DNA from: JBBSBL01 sp038251325
Lineage (GTDB): Bacteria; Actinomycetota; Thermoleophilia; Solirubrobacterales; Solirubrobacteraceae
Direction of reading: 5' to 3'
DNA length: 64,000 bases
NCBI GenBank assembly: GCA_038251325.1
Contig: JBBSBL010000003.1
Span: forward strand, 25,750-89,749
In this document: piece by piece, positions 1-7,211 of the stretch
Layout of the letters: each line of letters starts with the position of its first letter
Numbering within the stretch: position 1 is the stretch's first letter
Program-made: the position numbers and the translations under genes
Notes under the pieces: model-generated
The model's database searches: none
What the model was told of the DNA's origin: nothing
The model's input: the letters and a program-made list of their open reading frames with translations, nothing else

Positions 1-315
1 TTCCGCCTGATGGGGGAGGACCACCGCATCCCCGTGCCCGACGCCGCCGCCGCGGTGCTCTTCACCTGCCTCGTGCTCGGCGGGGTCGTGGACGAGGACG
101 CGCTGGCCTCCGTCGCGGCGGAGTGCCGGCGGGTGCTGGCCCCCGGTGGCCTGCTGTGTCTCTGCGAGTCGGTCTCCGATCAACCGCCTCTCCCCCATTG
201 GCGCTTCCGCAGCGTCGACGCCTACCGGGCCGCCTTCCCCTGGGCCGGGCTCGAGGTGGCGACGCGGTTCGACGACGGCGGGGATCCCGTGGCGGTGCTC
301 TGCGGGCGGGCCTGA
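1..315 (+). CDS. Class I SAM-dependent methyltransferase, C-terminal part (5' truncated)
   Basis: The reading frame is open from the first base, so the gene enters from the left; a Met at position 10 is internal. The visible 104 residues show a hydrophobic strand (AAVLFTCLVLGG), then an RRVLAPGGLLCLCE segment. This is the usual 'leader makes his report, chair presents the bill' part of Rossmann methyltransferases (motifs III-IV). The C-terminus (YRAAFPWAGLEVATRF) resembles the substrate lid of methyltransferase domain 11/25 proteins. The SAM-binding GxGxG is off the window, so the substrate cannot be guessed. It converges on the minus-strand gene that ends at 335. Confidence 0.7.
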   Translation, partial: FRLMGEDHRIPVPDAAAAVLFTCLVLGGVVDEDALASVAAECRRVLAPGGLLCLCESVSDQPPLPHWRFRSVDAYRAAFPWAGLEVATRFDDGGDPVAVLCGRA

Positions 316-334
316 GCGCCCGGCCCGCCGCTCG

Positions 335-580
335 TCAGCCGCCGCCCGTCTCCGCCAGCCACGCGGCCGCGAACGCGGCCGGCTCGAGGCGGGCGAGGTC
401 CTTGCGCAGCGCCTTGGTCAGACGGGCCGCCTCGAGCGGCCGGCCCTCCCAGAAGAGCGCGACCTCGCCGGTGGCCAGGTCCACGATCTCGACCTGGTCG
501 ACGCGGTCGGGAGCGGCGAGGACGGCGGGGGCGCTCCCCCCGCGCGTGTGGGTCAGGCGGTAGGCGCCGCGGGCGCTCAC
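335..580 (-). CDS. Small conserved-looking hypothetical protein (81 aa)
   Basis: I do not recognise a named family. The GTG start at 580 overlaps the TGA stop of the upstream DsbA-fold gene (GTGA), which argues for a real, translationally coupled gene. The 81 residues look like a compact two-part protein. The first half is beta-rich (YRLTHTRGG, VDQVEIVDLATGEVALFWEGRPLE); the second half is an amphipathic helix (AARLTKALRKDLARLEPAAFAAAW). There is no signal peptide or membrane segment. It is last in the operon that starts with thiE at 5431. The role is unknown. Confidence 0.6.
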   Translation of the reverse strand: MSARGAYRLTHTRGGSAPAVLAAPDRVDQVEIVDLATGEVALFWEGRPLEAARLTKALRKDLARLEPAAFAAAWLAETGGG

Positions 581-1224
581 TGCACCGCCGTCAGCTTTGC
601 GGCCGCGTCCTCGAGCGCCGCCTCCCCGGTGAAGACGCGTCCGCCGGCGACGAGCGCCGGCACCGTGGTCACGCCGGCGGCGCGCGCCTCGGCGGTGGCC
701 GCGTCGAGACCGCGGGCCGTGCCGGCGAGGGCGATGCCGCGGTCGAGCGCGGCCGGATGGATCTCGGCGGCGGCGCCGGCGATCCGCAGCGTGTCGGGAT
801 CCTCGAGCGCCCGGCCGCCCGCCCAGACCTGGCGCAGGGCGGCGTGGGCGAAGGCGACGACCCGTCCCGCCTGGCGCGCGTAGGTGGCGGCGAGCATCGC
901 CGGCCGCGTGTCGCGCGGCAGCGTCGCCGGGGGACGGAAGGGCAGGAGGTCGAGCTCCCACGCCCGGCGCGCGATCGTCTCGAGGTCCGGCTCGGGCAGA
1001 CCGTCGGCCAGCGAACCGGCCTCGACCGGGGCGAACACCGGGACCTCGGGCAGGGCGGCGATCACGCGCTCCGCCGCGATCCAGCACTCCGGGCTGCCGA
1101 GGTCGAAGAAGAAGGAAGCGCGAGCGCCCGCGCTCGCGTGGAGACCGCTCGCGGCTTCGCCGCTCGCTCCCGGCCTCACACCTCCGCTCATGGATAGCGA
1201 GAGACCGCTCCGGTGTTCGGCCAT
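577..1224 (-). CDS. DsbA-family thioredoxin-fold protein without a CxxC motif
   Basis: A 215-residue protein. After a low-complexity N-terminus of about 36 residues comes FFFDLGSPECW, the first strand and active-site position of DsbA/2-hydroxychromene-2-carboxylate isomerase folds. Near the end is the cis-proline loop GVTTVPALVAGGRVFTG. The usual CPxC is SPEC, so one cysteine remains and dithiol chemistry is unlikely; a glutathione/mycothiol-linked or isomerase-like role is possible. The start at 1224 lies 4 nt after the lpd stop. An inner ATG at 1191 is also possible, because the first residues are encoded by a hairpin-rich repeat and are not family-like. There is no signal peptide, so it is probably cytoplasmic. 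Confidence 0.75.
   Translation of the reverse strand: MAEHRSGLSLSMSGGVRPGASGEAASGLHASAGARASFFFDLGSPECWIAAERVIAALPEVPVFAPVEAGSLADGLPEPDLETIARRAWELDLLPFRPPATLPRDTRPAMLAATYARQAGRVVAFAHAALRQVWAGGRALEDPDTLRIAGAAAEIHPAALDRGIALAGTARGLDAATAEARAAGVTTVPALVAGGRVFTGEAALEDAAAKLTAVQ
1119..1210. repeat. Hairpin-rich direct-repeat segment inside the 5' end of the DsbA-fold gene
   Basis: A perfect 8-bp hairpin (CGCGAGCG, loop CCCG, CGCTCGCG; 1119-1138) is followed by a second small hairpin around GGCTTCGCC (about 1151-1160). The 10-bp sequence GAGACCGCTC occurs at 1141-1150 and again at 1201-1210 as a direct repeat. The segment encodes the Gly/Ala/Ser-rich N-terminus that family members do not need. It looks like a short palindromic element inserted at the gene boundary, but I cannot see other copies in this window. 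Confidence 0.4.
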
Positions 1225-1228
1225 GTCA

Positions 1229-2614
1229 CTACCCGTGGATCAGCCAGCCGTCGGCGGCGCGGGCGGCCTCCATCAGCGCTTCGGAGAGCGTCGGGTGGCC
1301 GTGGACGATCCGCGCGACCTCCGGGTAGCCGCCCTCGAGCGCCTTCGCGTTGACCAGTTCCTGGATGAGCTCGGTCGCCTTTGCGCCGCAGATGTGCCCG
1401 CCGAGCAGCTCGCCGTACTTCGCATCGCCGACGATCTTCACGATCCCGGTGCGGTCGCCGTACACCGTGCCGCCGCCGACCGCCCCGTAGGAGACCTTCC
1501 CGACCACGACGTCGTGGCCGGCCTCCCGCGCCTGCGCCTCGGTGAGCCCGAAGCTCGCGACGTTCGGCGAGCAGAAGGTCGCGCGCGGGATGTCGACGTG
1601 GACGAGCGGGTGGGTCGGGCGCCCGGCGGCGTCCTCGACCGCGATGATCCCCTCGTCGGAGGCCTTGTGGGCCAGCGCGGGGCCCGGGACGAGGTCGCCG
1701 ATCGCGTAGACGCCCTTCGCGCTCGTACGCAACGCGCCGTCGACCGCGACGAGTCCGTCCTCGCCGAGCTTCACGCCGGCCTCCTCCAGGCCGAGCGCCT
1801 CGACGTCCGGGCCGCGACCCGCGGCGATCACCAGGTACTCGGCCTCGGCCGGCTCCCCGCCCGCGGTGAAGGTCACCGAGTCCTCGCCGGCGGCGACGTT
1901 CTCCACCAGCGCGCCGGTCTTCACCGTGATGCCCTGCTTCTTGAACCCGCGGGCGGCGGCCTTCGAGACGTCCGCGTCCTCGGTCGGCAGCACGCGATCG
2001 AGCGCCTCGAGCAGCACGACCTCGGAGCCGAGCCGCGCGTAGGCGGAGGCGATCTCCGTGCCCGAGGCCCCGGCCCCGATGACCGCGAGCGCCCCCGGCA
2101 CCTCGGCGAAGGCCCAGGCCTCCTCCGTCCCCACCACGCGGCCGCCGAACGCCGTGCCCGGCACCGGCCGGGCCACCGAGCCGGTGGCGAGGATCACCGT
2201 CCCCGCCTCGATCTCGTCGCCGTCGAAGTTCCCGCCGACCTTCACGTTGCCGTCAGCGGTGACGGAGCCGTGGCCTTCGATCACCTCGACCTTGTTCTTC
2301 TTGAAGAGGCCGCTCACGCCGCCGACGAGCGTCGAGACGACCTTCTCCCGGCGCGCCGAGACCGCACCGAAGTCCACCGAGGTCTCGCCGCCGACCGTGA
2401 TCCCGAACTCGCCGGCGCCGCGCACCTCGTCGAGGATGTCGGCCGTGCGGAGCACCGCCTTCGCCGGGATGCAGGCGTAGTTCAGGCAGCGGCCGCCGAC
2501 CTTGTCCTTCTCGACCACGGCGGTCTTCATGCCGAGCTGCGCGGCCCGGATCGCGGCGACGTAGCCGCCCGGCCCGGAGCCGATCACGACGCAATCGAAG
2601 GCGGAGGCGGGCAC
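1229..2614 (-). CDS. lpd: Dihydrolipoyl dehydrogenase (E3)
   Basis: FAD enzyme that reoxidises dihydrolipoamide of the pyruvate, 2-oxoglutarate and glycine-cleavage complexes with NAD+. The 461 residues match the family length. The FAD-binding GSGPGGYVAA lies at residues 12-21. The redox-active pair is Cys43/Cys48 in GGRCLNYACIP, with a Tyr-Ala where most family members have Gly. The NAD-binding IGAGASGTEIA follows mid-protein, then the second FAD motif YAIGDLV and the C-terminal catalytic dyad HGHPTLSE. The start is GTG at 2614. The cyclase gene ends 10 nt upstream and the DsbA-fold gene starts 4 nt downstream. No E1 or E2 genes are in view. Confidence 0.93.
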   Translation of the reverse strand: MPASAFDCVVIGSGPGGYVAAIRAAQLGMKTAVVEKDKVGGRCLNYACIPAKAVLRTADILDEVRGAGEFGITVGGETSVDFGAVSARREKVVSTLVGGVSGLFKKNKVEVIEGHGSVTADGNVKVGGNFDGDEIEAGTVILATGSVARPVPGTAFGGRVVGTEEAWAFAEVPGALAVIGAGASGTEIASAYARLGSEVVLLEALDRVLPTEDADVSKAAARGFKKQGITVKTGALVENVAAGEDSVTFTAGGEPAEAEYLVIAAGRGPDVEALGLEEAGVKLGEDGLVAVDGALRTSAKGVYAIGDLVPGPALAHKASDEGIIAVEDAAGRPTHPLVHVDIPRATFCSPNVASFGLTEAQAREAGHDVVVGKVSYGAVGGGTVYGDRTGIVKIVGDAKYGELLGGHICGAKATELIQELVNAKALEGGYPEVARIVHGHPTLSEALMEAARAADGWLIHG

Positions 2615-2624
2615 GAGATCTACG

Positions 2625-3785
2625 CTATCGCACGTCTTCGGGCGCGGCGCCGCGCCCGTCCTCCGGCTCCTTCCGGCGCACCCGGAACACCGGCACCGCC
2701 CCGCGGACGCCCTTGAACGAGCGCTCTCCGGCGAAGGAGAAGCGCAGGTCCGGCGCGTCCTTCAGCGCCTCCCGGACAGGGCCGCCGACCAGCACGCTGG
2801 CGGGCCGCGCCAGGGAGGTGAGGCGGCTGGCCAGGTTGACCGGCCGCCCATAGACGTCGCCCGCCCGCGCCACGACCTCGCCGGCGGCGATCCCGGCGCG
2901 GAGCTGGGGGAAGTCCTCGCCCTCGAGGTCGGCGGCCTCGACCAGGTCGAGCGCCGCGCTGACCAGCGGCGCCGGCTCGGGCGCCGCGAGCATCGCCGCG
3001 TCGCCGATCGTCTTGACCAGCTTCACGGGACCGGTCGCGACCCCGCGGGCCAGGGCCTCCAGACGGGCCGCGATGCCGCCGAGCTCGTCGGCCGCGATCT
3101 GCTCGCCCAGCCGCGTGAAGCCGACGAGGTCGGCGAAGGCGACGCTCATCTCGCGGGTGCCGCGCACCCGGCCCGAGGCGAGGTCGGCCTGGCCGACCAC
3201 CTCCTGCCGGACCTGGTCGCGCAGGTGCGCGTGGAGCACGGCCTCGAGCGTGGGGCCGAGCTCGGGGCCGAGCCGGCGGGCGAAGTCCGCCAGGCGCAGC
3301 CCGAGGTCGAGCTCCGTGTCGCCCGGGCGGGCCAGCGCCTCGGTGGCCAGGCGGCGGATCGCCTCGGCCAGCTCGGCCATCGCGCGGCCCATGATGCGCG
3401 TGACCTCGAGGCGACCCTCCTCCGGCAGGCCCGCGGCGGCGAACCGCGCGCCGCGCCGCGCCGCCTCGAGGTCGTCCTCCGCGTACGCGCGCTCGTCGGG
3501 ATCCGGCACGGGGAAGCCGAGCGCGTGGCGGAAGGCGCCAAGCGTCGCGACGTCCTGGCCGACGCGGGCCGCGACCTCGCGGCCGGTGTAGCGCGGCGCG
3601 TCCTCGCCGGTCAGCACCCGCTCGACGGGGAGCAGCGCGAGCCGGTCCTCGGCGACCGCGCGACGCAGCTCCGCGAGCGGCACCCCGTCGCCGTGGAGGC
3701 GCTCGAGCAGGTGGAGCCGCGCCTCGCGCGCCCGCGGCTCGTCGAGCCCGTCGAGCAGACCCTCGGCGGCGAAGTCGGCGCTCAC
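2625..3785 (-). CDS. Class III adenylate/guanylate cyclase with N-terminal regulatory domain
   Basis: 386 residues. Residues 1 to about 205 are an all-helical regulatory region whose YTGREVAARVG...RHALGFPVP segment resembles the regulatory domain of the mycobacterial pH-sensing cyclase Rv1264. The catalytic domain spans about 212-375. Metal aspartates are Asp219 (FADLVGFT) and Asp262 (KTIGDAAM). The purine-selecting pair is Lys258 and Asp310, with transition-state Asn317 and Arg321 in DVYGRPVNLASRL. All key residues are present, and the Lys/Asp pair predicts ATP as substrate. No membrane segment. GTG start at 3785 overlaps the thioesterase stop (GTGA). Confidence 0.88.
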   Translation of the reverse strand: MSADFAAEGLLDGLDEPRAREARLHLLERLHGDGVPLAELRRAVAEDRLALLPVERVLTGEDAPRYTGREVAARVGQDVATLGAFRHALGFPVPDPDERAYAEDDLEAARRGARFAAAGLPEEGRLEVTRIMGRAMAELAEAIRRLATEALARPGDTELDLGLRLADFARRLGPELGPTLEAVLHAHLRDQVRQEVVGQADLASGRVRGTREMSVAFADLVGFTRLGEQIAADELGGIAARLEALARGVATGPVKLVKTIGDAAMLAAPEPAPLVSAALDLVEAADLEGEDFPQLRAGIAAGEVVARAGDVYGRPVNLASRLTSLARPASVLVGGPVREALKDAPDLRFSFAGERSFKGVRGAVPVFRVRRKEPEDGRGAAPEDVR

Positions 3786-4279
3786 GGGCCGGCGACGGCG
3801 TCGACCTCACCGCGAGGGGCCGAGGCGCCGGTCTCGCGGCCGACCTCGGAGGCCTCGGCCTCCAGTCGCGCCCGCACGGCGTCGGTCAGCGGCGCCGCCC
3901 GCTCGGCGGCGTAGTCGTAGCCGACGAGCGCGCCCCAGCCCTCGGCCAGGAGCCGGCCGTCGCCCTCGGCCCGCATCTCGAAGGCGACGCGGAAGCTCGA
4001 GCGCGCGACTGCCTCGGCGCGGACGTAGGTGCGGATGTCCTCGTCGTAGTGCGCCGGCGTGCGGTAGTTCACGTGCGCCTCGGCGAAGATCAGCCCCCAG
4101 TCGCTGCCGCTCGCCGGCTCGTGGTCGGGGAAGAGCGTGGTGATGTAGGCGATCCGCGCGGACTCGAAGAAGCGCAGGAACTCGACGTTGTTGAGGTGCC
4201 GCATCGCGTCGAGGTCGCCGAAGCGCACACGGTCGACGTAGGAGAACGGCCAGGCCGCGGTGCGCTCGGGCAGGCTCAC
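3782..4279 (-). CDS. Hotdog-fold acyl-CoA thioesterase (4HBT family)
   Basis: 165 residues. The hotdog core is clear: VRFGDLDAMRHLNNVEFLRFFESAR carries the Asp and the HxNN helix cap that define 4-hydroxybenzoyl-CoA thioesterase-type enzymes, followed by the strand VNYRTPAHYDEDIRTYVRAEAV. It likely hydrolyses an acyl-CoA in the cytoplasm; the acyl group cannot be told. I chose GTG at 4279 because it overlaps the upstream gene's TGA (GTGA) and gives a family-length protein. The longer upstream frame merely shadows the membrane-protein gene. The C-terminal 20 residues are low complexity. Confidence 0.85.
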   Translation of the reverse strand: MSLPERTAAWPFSYVDRVRFGDLDAMRHLNNVEFLRFFESARIAYITTLFPDHEPASGSDWGLIFAEAHVNYRTPAHYDEDIRTYVRAEAVARSSFRVAFEMRAEGDGRLLAEGWGALVGYDYAAERAAPLTDAVRARLEAEASEVGRETGASAPRGEVDAVAGP

Positions 4280-4782
4280 CGACGGCCGCCGCTCGGGGTG
4301 CGCTCCGGCATCTGGATGCGCGCCATCGCCCGCACGAGCTTCCAGAAGAGCCAGCCACCGAGCGAGAGCACGGCGAGCGGGATGAGCACGCCGAGCAGGT
4401 TCGAGGCGCGCACGAGCGACAGCGCCGAGATGACCAGGGAGATCCCGAGCAGCGCCTCGAAGCCGAGCACGGCCCAGTAGCGGGCGCGCCACATCCCGCC
4501 GGCGGCGAGGAGCATGAGCGCGGCGAAGAGGATGACCCCGCCGGGCTGAGTGTTCTGCCCGCGGACCTTCACGCCGGCGAGGAACAGCACGAGGTTGGCG
4601 ACCGCGAGCGCGGCGGCGACGATCGCCGCGACGGTCACCGCGCCCGGGCGCTGGCCCTCGCGGAGCGGCTCGAGCCCCGCGCGAACCTCGGCGTTGCGCG
4701 CCTCGCCGCGGACGCGCTTGGGGGGCGCCGCGCCGGCGGGTGACGCCGGGCGCCGCCGCCCCCGCTTGCGACTACGCGGCAC
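4276..4782 (-). CDS. Small integral membrane protein, function unknown
   Basis: 168 residues. A very basic N-terminus (RSRKRGRRRP) is followed by four hydrophobic stretches: about 48-69, 83-96, 102-122 and 128-148. The C-terminus is short and cytoplasmic. I recognise no catalytic motif. The GTG start at 4782 lies inside the last 11 nt of thiE, and the stop overlaps the thioesterase start, so it is an integral member of this operon. The positive N-terminal tail suggests an N-in topology. Confidence 0.7.
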   Translation of the reverse strand: MPRSRKRGRRRPASPAGAAPPKRVRGEARNAEVRAGLEPLREGQRPGAVTVAAIVAAALAVANLVLFLAGVKVRGQNTQPGGVILFAALMLLAAGGMWRARYWAVLGFEALLGISLVISALSLVRASNLLGVLIPLAVLSLGGWLFWKLVRAMARIQMPERTPSGGRR

Positions 4783-5431
4783 GCGCGGCGCCTCCCGGCC
4801 GGTCCAGCGCGGCGCGCAGCTCGCGCGCCGCGCCCTCGGGGTCGGCCGACCCGGTCAGCGCGCGGACCACCGCGACGCGGCGCGTGCCCGCCGCCAGGAC
4901 CGGCTCGATGGCGTCCGCCGCGATTCCCCCGATCGCGAACCAGGGGACGGCGGCGTGGCGCGCGGCGTGGGCCACGAGCGCGGTGCCGACCGCGGGTCGT
5001 CCCGGCTTGGTCGGCGTGGCGTGCACCGGCCCGACGCCGATGTAGTCGACCCCGCGGGCTGACTCGACCTGCGCCGGGGTGTGGGTGGAGAGGCCGATGA
5101 TCCGCCCGGCGCCGACGAGGCGCCGCGCCTCGGCCACTGGTGCGTCGTCCTGGCCGACGTGCACGCCGTCCGCGCCGGCGGCCACCGCCAGGTCGGGCCG
5201 GTCGTTGAGGATGAACAGCGCGCCGGCGGCCGCGCAGGCGGTGCGGAAGCCCTCCGCGGCGCTCAGCAGGGCGTCGTCATCCAGCGTCTTGTCGCGGAGC
5301 TGGACGACTTGGACGCCGCCGCGCAGGGCCGCGCCGAGGAAGGCGTCGGGGTCCCGGCCGCCGGGCCGCGCGCCGCACACGAGGTAGAGGCGGGCGGCGG
5401 CGAGGCGGGCTCGGCGGTCCGGATCGGCCAT
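4772..5431 (-). CDS. thiE: Thiamine-phosphate synthase
   Basis: Joins HMP-pyrophosphate and thiazole phosphate carboxylate to make thiamine phosphate. 219 residues in a TIM-barrel layout with the family's motifs: VQLRDKTLDD (phosphate/HMP loop), NDRPDLAVAAGADGVHVGQDD, GPVHATPTKPG (thiazole-phosphate loop with the TxTK pattern) and FAIGGI near the end. ATG start at 5431. It is divergent from the thiO-thiS-thiG operon across about 60 nt, so the plus-strand TPP riboswitch does not cover it. It opens the seven-gene minus-strand run that ends at 335. Confidence 0.93.
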   Translation of the reverse strand: MADPDRRARLAAARLYLVCGARPGGRDPDAFLGAALRGGVQVVQLRDKTLDDDALLSAAEGFRTACAAAGALFILNDRPDLAVAAGADGVHVGQDDAPVAEARRLVGAGRIIGLSTHTPAQVESARGVDYIGVGPVHATPTKPGRPAVGTALVAHAARHAAVPWFAIGGIAADAIEPVLAAGTRRVAVVRALTGSADPEGAARELRAALDRPGGAARAA

Positions 5432-5493
5432 CGGGCAAGTCTCGCAGCCGGGCGCGGCCACCCGGCGTCCGGGCGGCGATACCATCGAGGCCG

Positions 5494-5577
5494 ATACGGG
5501 AGCCCACCGTGGCTGAGAGGGCGGCCGAGGGTCGCCGACCGTCACCACCTGATCCGGGTAATGCCGGCGCAGGGAGG
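5494..5577 (+). promoter_or_regulatory. TPP riboswitch (THI box)
   Basis: The segment carries the conserved TPP aptamer parts in order: ACGGGAG at 5496-5502, GGCTGAGAGGG near 5511-5521, then CACCTGATCCGGGTAATGCCGGCG and AGGGA near 5545-5575. The CTGAGA and CCTGATC...GTAATGCC...AGGGA pieces are the thiamine-pyrophosphate contacts. The 3' end of helix P1 runs straight into GGAGG, the ribosome site of thiO. Control is therefore most simply explained as TPP hiding the ribosome binding site. It faces the thiO-thiS-thiG genes only. Confidence 0.95.
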
Positions 5578-5580
5578 AGG
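5571..5580 (+). promoter_or_regulatory. Ribosome binding site fixing a CTG start for thiO
   Basis: AGGGAGGAGG sits 5 nt before a CTG codon at 5586. In the thiO frame there is no ATG, GTG or TTG between the riboswitch and the FAD-binding GGGVAG motif, so this site decides the start. It overlaps the last conserved block of the TPP aptamer. Confidence 0.6.
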
Positions 5581-5585
5581 CCGCA

Positions 5586-6844
5586 CTGACCGCACACCAC
5601 CGATCCACCGACGTCGCCGTCCTCGGCGGCGGCGTCGCGGGGCTGGCCGTCGCCTGGCGGGCGGCCCAGCGTGGCCTGCGCGTCGTCCTGCTCGAGCGCG
5701 GGGCGATCGGCGGCGGCGCGACCGCCGCGGCCGCCGGCATGCTCGCGCCGACGACCGAGGCCGACGCCCGCGAGCCGGCGCTCCTGCGTCTCGGCCTCGC
5801 CGCGGCGGCCGCGTGGCCGGCCTTCGCCGCGGAGCTCGCCGAGGCGGGCGGCCTGGACCCGGGCTACCGGCGCTGCGGCACGCTCGTGGTCGCCCGCGAC
5901 GCGGACGAGGCCGAGGCGCTCGAGCGCGAGCGGGCGCTGCGCGAGGCGCTGGGGCTGGCGGTGGAGCGCCTGCGGCCGAGCGCGGCGCGGGGGGGGGGGG
6001 GCGGGGGGGGGGGGGGGGGGGGGGGGGGCCGCGCGGGCGGCGGCGCGCGCCCCCCCCCCCCGAGCCGGCGCTGGCCCCGGCGCTGCGGCTCGCGCTCGCG
6101 GTGTCCGGAGACCACGCCGTGGACCCGCGGGCGCTCGCGCCCGCTCTCGCGGCCGCGGCGCATGCCGCGGGCGCCGAGATCCGCTCCGGTCTCGCCGTCG
6201 AGCGCGTGCTGATCGAGGACGGGGCCGTGGCGGGCGTCGCCCTGGCCGGTGGCGAGCGGGTGGCGGCGCCGGCCGTCGTCGTCGCGCTCGGCGCGTGGTC
6301 GGGCGAGGTGCCGGGCCTGCGCCCCGCCGCCCAGGTGCCGGTCCGCCCGGTGAAGGGCCAGTGGGCGCGGCTGCGCGACCCGGCGGGACCGGGGCTGCTC
6401 TCGCGAATCGTCCGGATGGCTGACGCCTATCTCGTCCCGCGCGGCGACGGGCGCTACGTCCTCGGCGCGACGATGGAGGAGCGCGGCTTCGACACCACCG
6501 TCACCGCCGGCGCGCTCTTCGCGCTGCTCCGCGAGGCGGCCGAGCTCGTGCCCGGGACGAGCGAGCTCGTCGTCGAGGAGATCGGCGCCGGGCTGCGGCC
6601 GGGCACCCCCGACAACCTGCCCATCCTCGGCCCCGGGAGCATGCCGGGCCTGCACTGGGCGACCGGCCATCACCGCAACGGGATCCTGCTCGCGCCGCTC
6701 ACCGGCGACCTCGTGGCCGCGGGCGTGGCCGGCGAGACGCCGCGGGAGCTCGCGGAGGTGTCGGCTGCCCGGTTCGCCGCTGCGCCCGTCACGCCCGCCG
6801 ACGCGGCGGCGCCCGAGCCCGCCAGGCACGGGGCCGTGGCGTGA
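5586..6844 (+). pseudogene. thiO: Glycine oxidase ThiO, reading frame broken by a poly-G/poly-C tract
   Basis: FAD enzyme that oxidises glycine to dehydroglycine for the thiazole ring of thiamine. The N-terminal part (5586-5990) begins with the dinucleotide fold VAVLGGGVAGLAVAWRA and ends ...VERLRPSAAR. The C-terminal part (6062-6844) resumes in another frame at EPALAPALRLALAVSGDHAVDPRAL and carries the late FAD motifs (GAGLRPGTPDNLPILG, HWATGHHRNGILLAPLTG). Between them lie about 73 bases of G and C homopolymer that encode nothing plausible. Joining the halves gives about 395 residues, normal for ThiO. The stop overlaps the thiS start. The break looks like an assembly or sequencing artefact, so the real gene is probably intact. 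Confidence 0.85.
5989..6061. other. Homopolymer tract (13 G, C, 26 G, GC-only spacer, 12 C), probable sequencing artefact
   Basis: The run is G at 5989-6001, one C at 6002, G at 6003-6028, a GC-only spacer at 6029-6049, then C at 6050-6061. Nothing like it occurs elsewhere in the window. It sits inside thiO and shifts the frame between two well-conserved halves. Long G runs are typical of two-colour sequencing chemistry, where absent signal is read as G. The neighbouring C run would be the same error from the opposite read. Confidence 0.85.
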
Positions 6845-7047
6845 ACGTCCGGCTCAACGGCGAGGCGCGCGAGGTCGAGGCCGGCGCGACGGTGTCGGCG
6901 CTCGTCGCGCTGCTCGACGTGCCGGCGCAGGCCCGCGGCGTCGCGGTGGCGGTCGACGGGGAGGTCGTCCGCCGCGCCGACTGGCCCGCGCGCGAGGTTT
7001 CCGCCGGCGCCCGCGTCGAGGTGCTCCACGCGATCGGCGGAGGCTAG
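6841..7047 (+). CDS. thiS: Sulfur carrier protein ThiS
   Basis: Ubiquitin-fold sulfur carrier; its C-terminal glycine is made into a thiocarboxylate that donates sulfur to the thiazole made by ThiG. 68 residues, ending HAIGGG, with the terminal Gly-Gly as required. The N-terminus MNVRLNGEAREVEAGATVSALV is the typical first strand and helix. GTG start at 6841 overlaps the thiO stop (GTGA). Confidence 0.93.
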   Translation: MNVRLNGEAREVEAGATVSALVALLDVPAQARGVAVAVDGEVVRRADWPAREVSAGARVEVLHAIGGG

Positions 7048-7211
7048 ATGGTCGATACCGCGACCCCGCGTACGCGGATGACGGCGCATGCCGTCGCCGG
7101 ATCTGCGTCCTCGGGCTTGCCTGTGGCGCCGCCACAGGCTTCGCCCTGCGTCCTTGACCGGCTCGGCCTGCGCCGCCCCCGCGCACACGCGGCCGCGGAA
7201 CCAACCATCTA
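7045..7211. repeat. Hairpin-rich element framed by an 8-bp inverted repeat between thiS and thiG
   Basis: TAGATGGT at 7045-7052 and its complement ACCATCTA at 7204-7211 frame the whole thiS-thiG gap; the left copy overlaps the thiS stop codon and the right one abuts the thiG ATG. Inside are a perfect palindrome CCGCGTACGCGG (7066-7077), a GACGGC/GCCGTC hairpin (7080-7095) and a 9-bp stem GCCTGTGGC/GCCACAGGC (7119-7139), extended by GGGC (7113-7116) and GCCC (7143-7146). No gene is visible. It may be a short non-coding mobile element, or RNA structure that tunes expression within the operon. Confidence 0.5.

Noticed and set aside
5989..6061. Poly-G tract as a phase-variation switch for thiO
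   Set aside because: Phase-variable tracts are single clean repeats; this is mixed G and C runs with unlikely filler inside a housekeeping gene, which fits an artefact better.
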